A stretch of DNA of 64,000 nt from Mytilisepta virgata (GCA_028015205.1 CM051519.1:88371539-88435538); one strand, 5' to 3'. Positions 29,107-36,915 are shown, numbered from the stretch's first letter. Made by a program: numbers and translations. Notes: generated from the sequence alone by a model not told the origin.

Positions 29107-31371
29107 CATTGTTTTAATATCATGTTAACTTGTCCAGTTTCTGACAGTCCACTTCAACTATATGTAATGATAACACTTGTATGCACACTTATTCATGCAA
29201 GGGTCAATAACAAATATGAAATTCTACTGAAATATATATAAATTTGACACTATAGCTTTATTATAAGAGATCAAAATTTGTTCTACCATATGCACATTTG
29301 AAGAATTTATTTTTTGTCAATGCTGCTCGATCTGAAAAAGTAGTATTAAATTTAAATACGAGTGAAAGAAAACTTACAACTGAGATTTTTAAACAAATAG
29401 GTTTACAAACAGACGAACTTATTTGTAGGAACACTGGTTTAATTTATGATGAATTGTTAATCTTCCTCTTGATCTGGCTGTAGGGTGTGGGCTTTTAGCT
29501 CATTGTGGAAGACATCACAACAACTGCGTGATGAAGAACAGCATTTAATGCATTGATAACCTGCATTTTCTATTATATAAAGAACTTTGAGGTTTAGTTA
29601 TTAAGGCATTTATCTTTCAGATTTTTTTTACAAATGACCACTGGGAATTATTTTGCCTGAAGGAAATACCCAAACAAATGCTTATAGAAATGTAGAATTC
29701 TACTAGACACAAAAATTTAAATCATTGGTTCACGAAACTTTCTGGAATCTTCTTTTGCTGCGTATATTTACACCTGATAAAAAATTTTTTAAGACTTAAT
29801 TTGGAAGAAGTCATACATAATTCGTGACTATTTCACAAATGTAATTACTTCAATTCAAGTGGTTCTATTAGAGCAATTTGCATATTTATTTGAAAGATAA
29901 GGGTATTAACATGTTTTCGCTTGAAAAGTTTTGCTGATTTACATTTTTTTTATACAAAGTTTTGAAAGATGTTCAGATTTATAGAAATATCAATTTTAGT
30001 ATCTGATTTTTGTTATAGGAGTGTGAATACATATTGGAGATATCAGTCTTTCGATTAAGCGTCAGTTTTGGTAAGTTTGGATTTAAAATTTTCTGATAAA
30101 ATTGTTTATTTTCTGTCGCTTACTGACTTTGTAATCATTTAAAACTAATACCTTATATTTACAGTATTTCGAAATTTTTTTGTACACAGTATGATAGCCA
30201 ATCAAATTGAAAAGACAAGAAAACAAATTAAAAAAAATCACTGGAATAAGAAATAATGCTTTAGAATTATATTTTTGTCAACAGGTCAAAGTAAATATTT
30301 GGAATGAATTTATGAAAATTTAACAATCCAAATCTATTTTAGTCAAAGTCTTTGGTACATCCTTAAAAAAACAGCATATTTATCTAACAAAAACGTATTT
30401 TAAGGAAACACTCGGCATAATAAAATCAGCTATTTCATCAATTTAGGAATACACAATGTAATAGGAGAATAAGGGGTTTTAAAAAAATATTTGTTTTTTT
30501 AAGCGAGAATAAAGAGTGGACTGACAAGTATATGTACGCTATTTTGACACGCCTGTTCATTACTTCTGTTTAAACATTTGAATATAAAAATCAATTCACT
30601 GGCATGAATTATTTGAGTCGAGAAACACTGAATATTCTTTAACTCTTTGGGGCTAATGAATAATTGTCTGTCTATAGAGAAACATCCTTTGATATCAATT
30701 TAGATGCAAAGTATGTGCTCATTTGTTTCTCATCAGCGGCGTTCAAAGCCAAAAATGTGGAAATCGAAAACAGTAAACCAGAACATTGTGAAGCAAAATT
30801 GCCGATAAGATAAGATAAGATAAGAAAAAAACATCAAAAGAGAAACAGATCAAATAAAATATATGGACTTAGCGACAAGCCGAGCAGCGACAGTTTGAAC
30901 CATTCCAGGACTGAAGCAGTCTCTTAAAATGTGAAAAGTTATTTTCCACTCTGAAATGGTTTGGTATGCTGTTCCAAAGGGAAGCGGCTGCATTTCTGAA
31001 AAAATGCACGGAATTGCACGTATTTTCAATTGGACTTGTAAATTCGTGACTAGTAAAGATACACTGAGCTGGCAATTCTATCCTCGGGGACCTTCAGATA
31101 TACCATTGTGTCAGTGTTCTTACACTTAAATCTCGAATGCTGCATTCGTCAGTCAGTTTGATCAACTTATTACAGAAATCGCGAGTCCAGTTAACATTTA
31201 ATATTCTTGTGATTTAAGATGAAGAATCTTTCGTACAAAACTTCATTTTTTGTGAATGGTGCTCATTACATTTAGAAAAACGGAGGATAAAGCCCGGTTT
31301 AAATGCTTATTTTATTTTATCTGACCTCTTTTTTATTTACAGGTGCAGGACTGAAGTTTTACTATCTGTGA
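3311..31371 (+). CDS. pclo: Piccolo/Fife-type presynaptic active-zone scaffold (gene span, 5' partial)
   Basis: This is a multi-exon gene; the joined exons are 3311-3530, 4606-4743, 5242-5533, 9344-11892, 14763-16569, 17025-17146, 20565-20649, 21172-21294, 21590-21698, 22585-22667, 23121-23350, 23879-23917, 25190-25320, 25590-25774, 26379-26569, 27285-27351, 28273-28371 and tentatively 31343-31371. All junctions are GT/AG and keep one frame (about 2,165 residues). Domain order is an eight-cysteine zinc finger (residues about 25-100), an acidic Ser/Pro-rich region, two coiled coils (about 1211-1276 and 1435-1476), PDZ (about 1722-1815) and C2A (about 1930-2062). Zinc finger and PDZ resemble Piccolo/Bassoon and insect Fife more than RIM, for example EWNGIELSNKTYEEVQ in the PDZ. 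Known relatives organise synaptic vesicle release sites and calcium channels at the presynaptic membrane. No C2B domain is visible. RIM is the main alternative name. Confidence 0.8.
4606..4743 (+). CDS. pclo: Scaffold exon 2: zinc finger end
   Basis: This is a 46-codon exon between tatatacag and aag|gtaagg. It begins LQEWVCTVCQKRR, which supplies the fourth CxxC pair and the EW-aromatic signature seen just before the last cysteine pair in Piccolo/Bassoon fingers. A second possible acceptor 6 bases downstream would drop only two residues, LQ. Confidence 0.78.
5242..5533 (+). CDS. pclo: Scaffold exon 3: Ser/Pro-rich linker
   Basis: The acceptor is aactatttcag and the donor AGAG|gtaact. The exon leaves in phase 1, and its last G completes a glycine codon with the GG that opens the next exon. 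The content is low-complexity (Ser, Pro, Lys, Arg) with no recognisable domain, typical of disordered linker in active-zone scaffolds. Confidence 0.7.
5712..5737. repeat. (TA)n microsatellite
   Basis: A short run of alternating T and A in the intron following exon 3, with no other feature around it. Confidence 0.8.
6315..7600 (+). mobile_element. Family A element, copy 1 (Helitron/HINE-like, non-autonomous)
   Basis: The element opens with a 31-base near-perfect hairpin (6315-6345; AGCTCACCTGACCC, loop AAA, then its complement with one mismatch). A GTCCGTC/GTCGTC stretch (about 6360-6420) follows, then five tandem units of exactly 166 bp plus a partial one. Near the end lies an inverted copy of the 5' motif, CAGGTGAGC at 7565-7573. 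A stem-loop follows at 7579-7594, and then CTAGTT. No protein-coding capacity is credible. This matches non-autonomous Helitron/Helentron-type elements (short subterminal inverted repeats, central tandem repeats, 3' stem-loop, CTAG-type end). The class assignment is inference. It lies in the intron between scaffold exons 3 and 4. Confidence 0.65.
6449..7310. repeat. 166-bp tandem repeat array inside family A copy 1
   Basis: The landmark agagaacc recurs at 6449, 6615, 6781, 6947, 7113 and 7279, always 166 bases apart. Units differ by only a few substitutions, so the array expanded recently or is being homogenised. The sixth unit is cut short near 7303. Confidence 0.9.
7924..7992. repeat. 21-bp minisatellite
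   Basis: The unit gtaaacagcatcggtaataaa (one base variants) recurs at 7924, 7945, 7966 and in part at 7987. It lies in the scaffold intron, where it creates a Tyr/Cys-rich open frame on the minus strand that is an artefact of the repeat. Confidence 0.8.
9344..11892 (+). CDS. pclo: Scaffold exon 4: long acidic Ser/Pro-rich exon
   Basis: A 2.5-kb exon between ttttacgcag and GAACAG|gtaatg, entering in phase 1 and leaving in phase 0. The open frame would continue only to 11928 past the donor. It encodes about 850 residues with clusters of Asp/Glu and Ser, an Ala-rich helix-prone stretch near its start, Pro-rich motifs such as KKPLPPLP (possible SH3 ligand), a run of six Asn at about 10690-10707, and many SP sites near the end. 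No globular domain is recognised. Giant low-complexity exons are usual in Piccolo, Bassoon and Fife. The ATG at 9346 directly after the acceptor is probably internal. Confidence 0.8.
12709..13460 (+). mobile_element. Family B element, copy 1 (HINE-like, 3' end lost or degraded)
   Basis: It begins A|TCCCCGC within a hairpin (12709-12740, TATCCCC...GGGGATA). A CCGT/CCGTCC-rich stretch (about 12750-12785) follows, then degenerate tandem units of 140-170 bp marked by gatgcgcaataaggtttt near 12870 and 13028 and decayed forms near 13196 and 13338. An inverted copy of the 5' motif, TGCGGGGAT, lies at 13451-13459. The 3' stem-loop seen in copy 2 is not evident. It lies in the intron between scaffold exons 4 and 5. 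Confidence 0.6.
14763..16569 (+). CDS. pclo: Scaffold exon 5: coiled-coil exon
   Basis: The acceptor is atatctttcag and the donor GGAGATG|gtgagt; the exon enters in phase 0 and leaves in phase 1. It encodes about 602 residues. Two charged heptad-like helices are visible: one at exon residues about 145-210 (rich in Lys, Arg, Glu, Leu) and one at about 369-410 (EIERRKRQLEETSKLQNEL). The second resembles the coiled coil preceding the PDZ domain in Piccolo and Fife. The rest is Ser/Asp-rich. The GTG codon at 14772 is not a start; translation is continuous with the previous exon. Confidence 0.8.
16609..16686. repeat. 23-bp tandem repeat just after exon 5
   Basis: About 3.3 copies of tttctgcttttataaatagaata start 40 bases beyond the exon 5 donor. 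One unit differs by a G-to-A change. It is intronic. Confidence 0.85.
17025..17146 (+). CDS. pclo: Scaffold exon 6
   Basis: The acceptor is ttttttcatatag and the donor AAACAG|gtacgt. The exon enters in phase 1 (completing an Asp codon) and leaves in phase 0. It encodes 41 residues including LLNAMHRVESD, ending KQKDRKKQ. It has no domain of its own and leads into the basic segment before the PDZ. Confidence 0.75.
17193..17466 (-). mobile_element. Dispersed family C, copy 1
   Basis: Reverse-orientation copy. Landmarks are the pieces that read on the opposite strand as TTTGATACCAATTTTGATGC, CTCATCAGTTGTGC, CCTAAAATGTTGAAAACC, CATCTAAGGACAGAGC and the outer GCTGAGCTGGGGATAC. The same blocks in the same order occur near 24086, 26105, 42662, 42945, 48438 and 54540. 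It has no coding capacity. It is probably a SINE- or MITE-like non-autonomous element; the class is not established. Confidence 0.7.
17584..17993. repeat. 60-bp direct repeat, 347 bp apart
   Basis: The block caatccaaagatactaatat and the following 40 bases occur at about 17590 and again at about 17937, differing at a few positions. The intervening DNA is unremarkable. It suggests a local duplication or two fragments of one repeat. Confidence 0.7.
18034..20564. other. Intron sequence with no recognised feature
   Basis: This is the remainder of the 3.4-kb intron between scaffold exons 6 and 7. I see no domain, RNA gene or clear repeat. The 117-residue minus-strand open frame at 18400-18753 has no supporting signal. 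Confidence 0.5.
20565..20649 (+). CDS. pclo: Scaffold exon 7: pre-PDZ segment
   Basis: The acceptor is gattttttttgtag and the donor TTAAAG|gtagta; the exon leaves in phase 1. It encodes PPPPARKKYEFAIKRILLTR followed by DPKDKSIK. The IKRxLLTRDPKD segment immediately before the PDZ core is a recognisable Piccolo-family feature and forms its first strand region. Confidence 0.82.
21172..21294 (+). CDS. pclo: Scaffold exon 8: PDZ first half
   Basis: Acceptor gatattttcag, donor GAAG|gtaata, phase 1 to phase 1. It encodes the carboxylate-binding loop and beta-B strand (GIGMKIVGGK) and the segment GAYVTAIFPGGVADQ. GxGxxIVGGK matches the GLG-type loop of PDZ domains in Piccolo and RIM. Confidence 0.88.
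21590..21698 (+). CDS. pclo: Scaffold exon 9: PDZ second half
   Basis: Acceptor ttgtttcag, donor AAACC|gtaagt, leaving in phase 2. It encodes GDQILEWNGIELSNKTYEEV and the final PDZ strand. LEWNGxxLxxKTYEEVQ is closer to Piccolo than to RIM (LPGATNEEV), which drives my choice of name. Confidence 0.88.
22585..22667 (+). CDS. pclo: Scaffold exon 10: linker
   Basis: Acceptor ttcatgtttcag, donor TATATG|gtaagg. It enters in phase 2 and leaves in phase 1. It is Ser/Asp-rich linker containing YDNLDYVADEVY, with no domain. Confidence 0.75.
23121..23350 (+). CDS. pclo: Scaffold exon 11: Gln/Ser-rich linker
   Basis: Acceptor tttttggtttag, donor GAAAAG|gttagg. Phase 1 in, phase 0 out. It encodes a His/Pro start (KANHGVDPKQLAAQLEGI) and then Ser/Gln repeats. 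It separates PDZ and C2A. The donor gttagg is weaker than gtaag, but the frame is kept. Confidence 0.72.
23879..23917 (+). CDS. pclo: Scaffold exon 12: 13-codon micro-exon
   Basis: Acceptor ttcatcacag, donor ATACAG|gtagga, phase 0 on both sides. It encodes GIQHGARTLGEIQ. The terminal GEIQ joins LQLS of the next exon to form the first strand of the C2 domain, as in GEIQLQI of Piccolo C2A. That strongly supports this small exon. Its length is a multiple of three, so skipping would keep the frame. Confidence 0.75.
24086..24254 (+). mobile_element. Dispersed family C, copy 2 (partial)
   Basis: Forward copy beginning TTTGATACCAATTTTGATAC and running through the CTCATCAGTTGTGC and GGCCTAAAATGTTG blocks to CATCTAAGGAC. 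The far end is missing. It lies in the intron between scaffold exons 12 and 13. Confidence 0.7.
25190..25320 (+). CDS. pclo: Scaffold exon 13: C2A first half
   Basis: Acceptor ctctattacag, donor GGAAGATG|gtacgt, leaving in phase 2. It encodes LNVHLIQARNLMPKDINGLS followed by DPFVKIYLLPGR. The aspartates in PKD and LSDPF correspond to calcium-binding loop 1 of synaptic C2 domains. The exon ends exactly where mammalian Piccolo C2A has its alternatively spliced 9-residue insert. Confidence 0.9.
25590..25774 (+). CDS. pclo: Scaffold exon 14: C2A second half
   Basis: Acceptor ttcttttttgcag, donor TTATCTG|gtatgt, phase 2 in and phase 1 out. It contains the polybasic strand (NKRRSKHISRTLNPEWHQT) and calcium-binding loop 3 (WDYDRFKTNDFLGE) with three aspartates. 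Together with exon 13 all five canonical acidic ligands are present, so calcium-dependent phospholipid binding is expected. Confidence 0.9.
25966..26040 (+). mobile_element. Dispersed family C, fragment
   Basis: A short fragment with taccaattttgatgcgcaag, actcatcagttgtgc and a family-like decayed remainder. It lies 70 bases before a second, opposite-strand copy. Confidence 0.55.
26105..26287 (-). mobile_element. Dispersed family C, copy 3
   Basis: A reverse copy with all core blocks from the GTCCTCAGATGG end to the ATTGATATCAAA end. With the fragment at 25966-26040 it forms a loose inverted pair inside the intron between exons 14 and 15. Confidence 0.7.
26379..26569 (+). CDS. pclo: Scaffold exon 15: C2A end and linker
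   Basis: Acceptor atttatcacag, donor CAAAAG|gtaaga, phase 1 in and phase 0 out. LDNMPHWYPLREHD matches the last strand of synaptic C2 domains (LDNxPRWYPLKE in Piccolo). A Pro/Gly-rich linker follows. Confidence 0.85.
26597..26965 (+). repeat. Dispersed family D, copy 1
   Basis: Shares with 36455-36915 the blocks taggtttcacaatgagtgag, ggatataataataaacgagg, a ttgtgattcgg...ccg block, gtcaaatgttgctatgcaa-like, ccaatca boxes and cataagagaatt, in the same order. The two open frames inside it belong to the repeat and are not genes. Confidence 0.7.
27178..27236 (+). mobile_element. 3' tail fragment of tRNA-derived SINE
   Basis: The sequence cctgatatgcacctgg and the following cactggatgtta..caattcatcc match the 3' end of the SINE at 57371-57732. 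The head is missing, as expected for a 5'-truncated retroposed copy. Confidence 0.75.
27285..27351 (+). CDS. pclo: Scaffold exon 16
   Basis: Acceptor tattttttcag, donor ACAGACC|gtatgt, phase 0 in and phase 1 out. It encodes ITSKSEGMGRRRRSLGALTD and a short end. If the donor is not used, the frame reads on for six codons and stops at 27369-27371, a possible short isoform without the Ser-rich tail. Confidence 0.7.
27873..28150. mobile_element. 278-bp MITE with TTAA-type terminal inverted repeats
   Basis: The left end is TTAAGGTATCCGGACCATAA and the right end is its reverse complement with one mismatch out of 20. No coding capacity. The TTAA ends are compatible with piggyBac-type or other TTAA/TA-targeting transposons; family uncertain. 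It sits in the intron between scaffold exons 16 and 17. Confidence 0.8.
28273..28371 (+). CDS. pclo: Scaffold exon 17: Ser/Thr-rich tail
   Basis: Acceptor cctctctctag, donor CATCCTG|gtaacg. Entry phase 1 fits exon 16, and the joined frame reads FSASDSTDVSSTHSSPLLRH and so on without stops. It leaves in phase 1. If unspliced, the frame stays open to 28709, but that part has intron-like AT-rich codons. Confidence 0.62.
29078..29105. repeat. (AT)n microsatellite
   Basis: Alternating A and T run of about 14 units. Confidence 0.85.
30019..30070 (+). CDS. Candidate alternative scaffold exon
   Basis: Bounded by a good acceptor (ttttgttatag) and a strong donor (TTTTG|gtaagt). It is open in phase 0 (ECEYILEISVFRLSVSF) and leaves in phase 1. 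It would fit after exon 15 and splice to 31343. There is no similarity to a known domain. This is a splice-signal prediction only. Confidence 0.25.
30689..30800 (+). mobile_element. Dispersed family C, diverged fragment
   Basis: Contains tttgatatcaatttagatgc, catcagcggcgttcaaagcc and aatgtggaaa blocks in family C order, more diverged than other copies. It is followed by a short gataa tandem run at 30805-30830. Confidence 0.5.
31343..31371 (+). CDS. Possible terminal scaffold exon
   Basis: The acceptor tttatttacag precedes GTGCAGG. Joined in phase 1 to exon 17 it gives GAGLKFYYL and a stop at 31369-31371. Weak evidence: it is short, with no conserved motif and no clear polyadenylation site identified. 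It also accepts the phase of the candidate exon at 30019-30070. Confidence 0.3.
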
Positions 31372-32807
31372 TAAAGTTTAATATTTTAATGTTACTTTAT
31401 GTTCTGAAGTTTATCTAAAAATTTAATATTGTGCCAAAGTAGCTGTATACGTCATTACAATTGTATCTAAAATGAGCATAATATTAGCCAAAATGTGATA
31501 AATACACAAAGTAGGAAAAATAAGTAGTAAGAACGGAGTCGTAAATATCATATCATTAATTCTGTTAGATATTATATATATAATAAAACGGATAATCATA
31601 TTACAGGAAGTTATTATGTTGTATATAACTAAGGACAAAATGTTTGCAATCCTGACCCCCGGTTCTGACCCATGGTTTTAAAACGTTTCATAAAGTTGTC
31701 ACATTTCATATCATTTTTAACGGTTCACTTCAGCTAGTTCTTTGTGTGTTAGACTTATGAATTGATACCACACATGTTATTCAAATTTTATGATTCCTTT
31801 GAATGTTAAATTTTGTTAACAGGAGTCTTGTGAAAAAAGTTACTAAAAGTACAATGTACCAATAGGAGTAGTATAGAGCTGTAGCTCTATATATACTACC
31901 AGTAGGGGTAAATTATTTTCTAACAAGAACGTTATGTATATTTATTACCACAGGAAAGACAACTTCTGTTGTATACATTTAATCTAATATAAATTCAACC
32001 TAACGAAGAATTTTGAGAAAGCCAAAGGCTACACCAAATTGATCTTTAGTTCGCTCCGATTTTTGGACTATGTAAATTTTAAGAATTTCTTTTTGCCGCT
32101 TAATTTTGCAAAAATGAAAATTTGCCCCAAATGCTTCATTTTTCAAGAAATTAAAAAATAAAATTTGCTCGCCCGCTCCTCAAATTTTGTAAAAATTTAG
32201 ATTTTTTGCCAGTTTACAATATTTTAGTTAAAAAGAATTTGTGCTGCTCGTAAATTGTATCTTCGCCCGAAAAAAATCTAGTCCCCAAGAGAAAACTATT
32301 AAAATTAAAATTTCGCTCTCTGGCACCTATTTTTGCCACCCAAAAATCCAAGGAAGTAAAAAATCAATTTGTGTGGCCTAAATTGTTAAAACAAAGTTTT
32401 AATATATGGAAAAAAGGGAGATACAATGTAATTCTAATTGGTCATACGTTGGTCGGAGACAACTATTAATCCGAAATTATATAATCCTGTCTCCTATTCT
32501 TGGGAGATATTCTTGTCAGTATTTTGAGTTAGTATGAGGAAAATTATTAAGTTAGAGCTGATGCGATTTTATTTGTGGAAGTAAAATACGTTGTGAAGTG
32601 AATGCAGCCTCAGATCTACAATGTTAAACATAGGTATTTATACGAGAAACAAGATTTACATTGTACCTCCCTGTATCCTATGTATTGTTATGTAGTGCTG
32701 AGAGATTATTTCTCATATGTTTCTCATACATCCTGTAGTTTGCATTATTATTCATATTTCATCAAACACTCAATGCGTTTTATTTTCACCAATACGTTAT
32801 GTTTTAA
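31372..32807. other. AT-rich non-coding stretch
   Basis: If the terminal exon at 31343 is real, the beginning would be 3' UTR of the scaffold gene. Around 32030-32390 the DNA is rich in ttttgc/aaaatttgc/gctc words, resembling a decayed repeat. No gene seen. Confidence 0.45.
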
Positions 32808-33066
32808 GGGGCCTCGGCGTGTCCGAGTGGTGCAGGGCGTTCGTTGTAACTGCAAATAATTCCTAACGTGTTTAACTTGAGATTTTGAGTTCGACTGCAG
32901 CTCGTGATTAGGTGTGCTCGACTCCGATCTTAAGTAACATGGATTGCCAGCTTGGGTACTCCGACTTCCTCTAACAATAAAATTGGCCGTCACAATTTAG
33001 CCATTTTCGCCTCTACCAATAACTTGGCCGTCACAATGTGGCCATTTTCGCAGTAAATCAAACCAA
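32808..33066 (+). mobile_element. tRNA-derived SINE with conserved-core-like body
   Basis: The head carries pol III promoter boxes: box A-like TGTCCGAGTGGT at about 32820 and box B-like GAGTTCGACTGCA at about 32887, resembling a Ser/Leu-class tRNA. The body has gggtactccgacttcctc, aacaataaaa and a duplicated ggccgtcacaat block, and ends taaatcaaacc. The mix is familiar from mollusc SINEs. It is not an intact tRNA. Confidence 0.7.
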
Positions 33067-34223
33067 AATTTATACATAGCGTGGCATACATTTTTAACAT
33101 CTAACTGGATGGGAGTTGCTTTGCGTGTTCTATTGTCAATGTCTGTTATCATGTTTGAAAAATGCAATATAATACATTTTGTATAGTTATCCTGAATACA
33201 TGTATATGGTTCACAAGGATTTAAATTATTCTTGTTATGTACATCATATAAACTTTTATTTTTTAAGGTGCCTCTGTTAAGTAGAATAGTGTGTAAATTA
33301 TGTAAAAAATGTTACCGATCATCATTATGCATAGAGATTACCCACCTTTGATAGTTTGTTGTTTTTTAAGTGTTTGATAGTGGCTTAATGAATTTTAATT
33401 TCTGTGATTTCACACTTGCGTCACATATGAAGTGACGTCATATGAAGTGACGTATAATTAAATAAAACATGTTTGTTGGATATTTTGTAATTGTATCATT
33501 TATATCGATACAAGTATCTGCCATTGTAAAACAGTTTATTAAAATATTGAACTAATTTTAAGTTTTCTCTTCTGATTGTAGATTTCAGTTCGAGAAGGTA
33601 TCAAACATGTCTGCACTAGACAATTCTTGTTTTAATACTTAATCCTCTCCTTTAAAACTGCCAAAAGCTCGAAATTACATTTTTAAAAATATTTAGATAG
33701 CATGGTCCTTGAAAAAGCTTCGTAATTATGGCTGGATCGAGCAGGCAAAACGACTGCAACAGCCACACTTCATATTAATATTCCATATAAACAAGCTTTG
33801 CAGCTCATTTTTGACGGGTTCATCTTGAAATGGATTTTCAGAAACGGTTTGGCTACACCACTTGAATGTCTGTATGATATTATACATTTACAACTACAAA
33901 GTTCATTTCAAACATTAATATAAATGAAAACCAAGTCCAAGGCCCGTAAATTCGGCAAAAATCAGCATAGCGCAACGAAACCTAGACTAGATCTGTAACT
34001 CATCATGGTTTACTCGCATACATGTACAAAAAATCACCTCAATATCTGAAGGCATTTAGAAGGCTCGTTTTCAATCTGTGATACATTAAAATTTGGAAAT
34101 CTTTGGAAAATCGTAAATATTTTAGCAACTTTATGGACGACACGGCTCACGGCGAATATCTTTTCACGACGTTTCCAGCTAAAAGAAATATTCGATTGAT
34201 GATTAGGAATTTATTTCTTAATG

Positions 34224-34226
<3 letters not shown>

Positions 34227-34254
<28 letters not shown>

Positions 34255-34255
34255 T
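34227..34255. repeat. Poly-T tract
   Basis: A run of T residues, possibly the tail of a minus-strand retroposed copy, but no source sequence was recognised beside it. Confidence 0.6.
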
Positions 34256-34954
34256 TACGGACCAGTTACGTAGAAAATTAATGAAAAGTAAAACTACATG
34301 ACGATTTTCAATGAATTTCCCTACATATTCAGTGTAATTTTGATGCTATATGATGGTTATTTCGACGACTAATATCGAAAAAAGTATATGTATATATATT
34401 TGATATTCAATATTCTTATTCATAAAGATTATTTAACAACTCGATCTAAATGCATGCAGACACGGTTTAACACATTAAACTCTAGAAAGAGCCGTGCAGT
34501 TTAAGTGAATCAACAGTATTGCAGGATCGCGTTTTGATGTCGATTTCCAAAGATGAAATGGGCAAGAAAACAGATCTAACATTATTTTTTTATCTGTAAA
34601 ATTTATGTATGTTTCACATTCTCCCCCGAAACTCTGTAATAATCATGTAACTGTAATTATACATTGTATTGAGAGCTTAGGGAAGAAAACTTTTCCAATG
34701 CCTTTTCTAGTTTGTACTAAAAGAAAATGTCAAAATATATGATGATATAAAATATTTTAGTAAATACCAGAAGACATTTCAAAAGTATTTACCACAATTT
34801 TTATCACAAATATAGATTCCCTGTTAACCTTTCACAAAACAAAACGGCAACCAGCATCCACAATTCGGAGCCCCAAACTTTTGGAGCAAAACAATGTACA
34901 AATACGTGTTGCCCCAACAATCTAACCAGATTATTTTTCACAGAAAGAAATTAT

Positions 34955-35576
34955 TATCCCCGCACTTTTGAAGAAAGTTTGGGGATATAGCGATTGTCGT
35001 ACCGTCCGTCTGTCCTTCCTCCGTCCGTCACACGTTTTTTGTGACATCAACTCCTCCTTCATTTTTGAGTTTAGGAATTTGATTTCTATATAGGATGGTT
35101 GCATACCACCTGTAGATGCGCAATAAGGTTTTAGAATGTAGATTTTTTAACAAGGGGCCCATGGGGGACGAACTTAGAAAATTTTGAATTGAAGCTATTA
35201 ACCTAAACTCGCCTCTCATTTTTCAATCTATGCATTTTATTTCTATACAGTATTGTCATGCACTATATGCAGATATGCAATAAGGTTTTAGAATTTTGCA
35301 CAATATGTAGATTTTCAAAAAGCTTTTTAAAATTTTGATTTTTAAAACTTGGGGCCAATAAGGGTGAATTTAAATGAAATTATGAATTTAAGCTTGTGAC
35401 CTAAACTTTCTTTCATTTGTAATTGGAGCTAATGATATAATTTCTTCATAGGATGATTGCATAACATCTTTAAATGGGGATAAGGTTTTAGATTTTTACA
35501 TTTGGGTAAGTGTCCCAACTAATTGCAGGTGGGTGCAGGGGATAACTGTCGATTCCGACAGTCAAGCTTTCTAGTT
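34955..35576 (+). mobile_element. Family B element, copy 2 (HINE-like, more complete)
   Basis: Starts with the hairpin TATCCCC...GGGGATA (34955-34987), then CCGTCCGTCTG and TCCGTCCGTC. Degenerate units of 150-200 bp follow, marked by gatgcgcaataagg near 35114 and variants near 35270 and 35470. An inverted copy of the 5' motif (GTGCAGGGGATA, near 35533) follows. The element ends with stem-loop ACTGTCG-ATTC-CGACAGT-like (about 35544-35562) and CTAGTT. Same architecture as family A, with different sequence. Confidence 0.65.
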
Positions 35577-36017
35577 AAAATTTAAAATTGAAATATATGA
35601 TTTTGTTGTGATATGCTTCCACCACCAATAAATGGATAATATTGGATCTTTTCTTTTTGAGACGTTTTCTGTGAAGGATCAGTAATACATTGGCAACACT
35701 CTGGAACTGAGATTTTTTTCTTCCATTTTTCTTTCATAAACATTTTTTCGTAAAGTGTCAGCCAGAGAAAACTTCGATCCTTTATAATGGCATATAAGGA
35801 AGGTGTGGCATGCTTTCCATCATCTAATAATTTGTTATCAATTTTTCCAACTTCCTTGAAATACCCATTTTCCTTCTTCCCAATATTTATATCTTAATTT
35901 TCCCGCTTCCCGATAGTGTGTCTCCTCCCCCTCCCAATGTTTCATACTTCTGGAAAGTGTGTCATCTATGAAGGGCCGTTCGGGTCATAATTCATTTTGT
36001 TACACGAACGCCAGATA

Positions 36018-36100
36018 TACGCGTAACAGGTCGTTCACGTACCCCAGAGGTACACGTAACACTTTGTTCATGTAACCTAGAGGTACACGTAATACTTTGA
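36018..36100. repeat. Short tandem repeat of about 33 bp
   Basis: Two to three diverged copies of a unit containing gaggtacacgtaacactttg. Non-coding. Confidence 0.55.
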
Positions 36101-36454
36101 GTTCATATAGTTCCGATATTGGAGTCTCGGAATTATACCAGGGCCGATATGGAAAATGCCATGTAATAATCTATAATTATCATATATTTAGCGTTGATAA
36201 AGGTAGTTTTGCCCATAGGATACAGCCACAAGTAAGCTTGCTATATCAGACCAGCGGAGAAAAAAATCAATATTAGGGACACAAATCCATATCTTTATTA
36301 TGACGTCATAATTGTTGGATCAGATTCGTAGCCTGCAAGAGTTTTGTTTTCTTTTACATCTCAAACGCTAAACGCCAATAGGCGTAAATCAGAAAATAAT
36401 ACAGTATGATGGGAGTCTCGGGATGACCCCCCTGGGCTGATATGGTAAATGGGG

Positions 36455-36915
36455 TATAATTATAGGTTTCACAATGAGTGAGAATTAGATATCTCTTGAT
36501 ATCAAATCGAGTTGTGTAATGTGGATATAATAATAAACGAGGCTTTGGCGAGTTTATTATTAAGTCCAAATTAAATAACTAGAGTTGATATTAAGCGGTA
36601 TCTAATTTTTATGATTTGTTCAACCTATTTCTCTTATGATTCTTCAGGAATATTTGTTTGTTTGTGATTCGGCTTCCGACCGCGGGAAATCGTTACGTTC
36701 ATTTTTCGGTGACGTCAAATGTTGCTATGCAACGGTCGCTTTCAACGATGACCGCGCAGTTTACAACCAATCAGAAAACAGTGACGTTTGGATCAAGGCC
36801 AATCAAATAAAAGAATTTCTCGTAACACTTGTTCATATCATATGATGGGGAATTAGTTATGACAAAAAATTGATCGTTCGAGAAATACATAACAACGCAC
36901 CGTCATAAGAGAATT
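36455..36915 (+). repeat. Dispersed family D, copy 2
   Basis: The longer of two copies (see 26597-26965). It includes taggtttcacaatgagtgag near the start and cataagagaattat at the end. Flanking pieces (36120-36200, 36955-37050) carry a gggcygatatgg/gggctgataac motif also found near 56150-56260, so a larger element may be involved. Confidence 0.65.

Noticed and set aside
32808..32905. Functional Ser/Leu tRNA gene
   Set aside because: Only box A and B resemble a tRNA; stems do not close, and a SINE body follows.
33430..33465. cAMP-response-type site (TGACGTCA) repeated
   Set aside because: Two TGACGT words alone with no nearby promoter are weak evidence of function.
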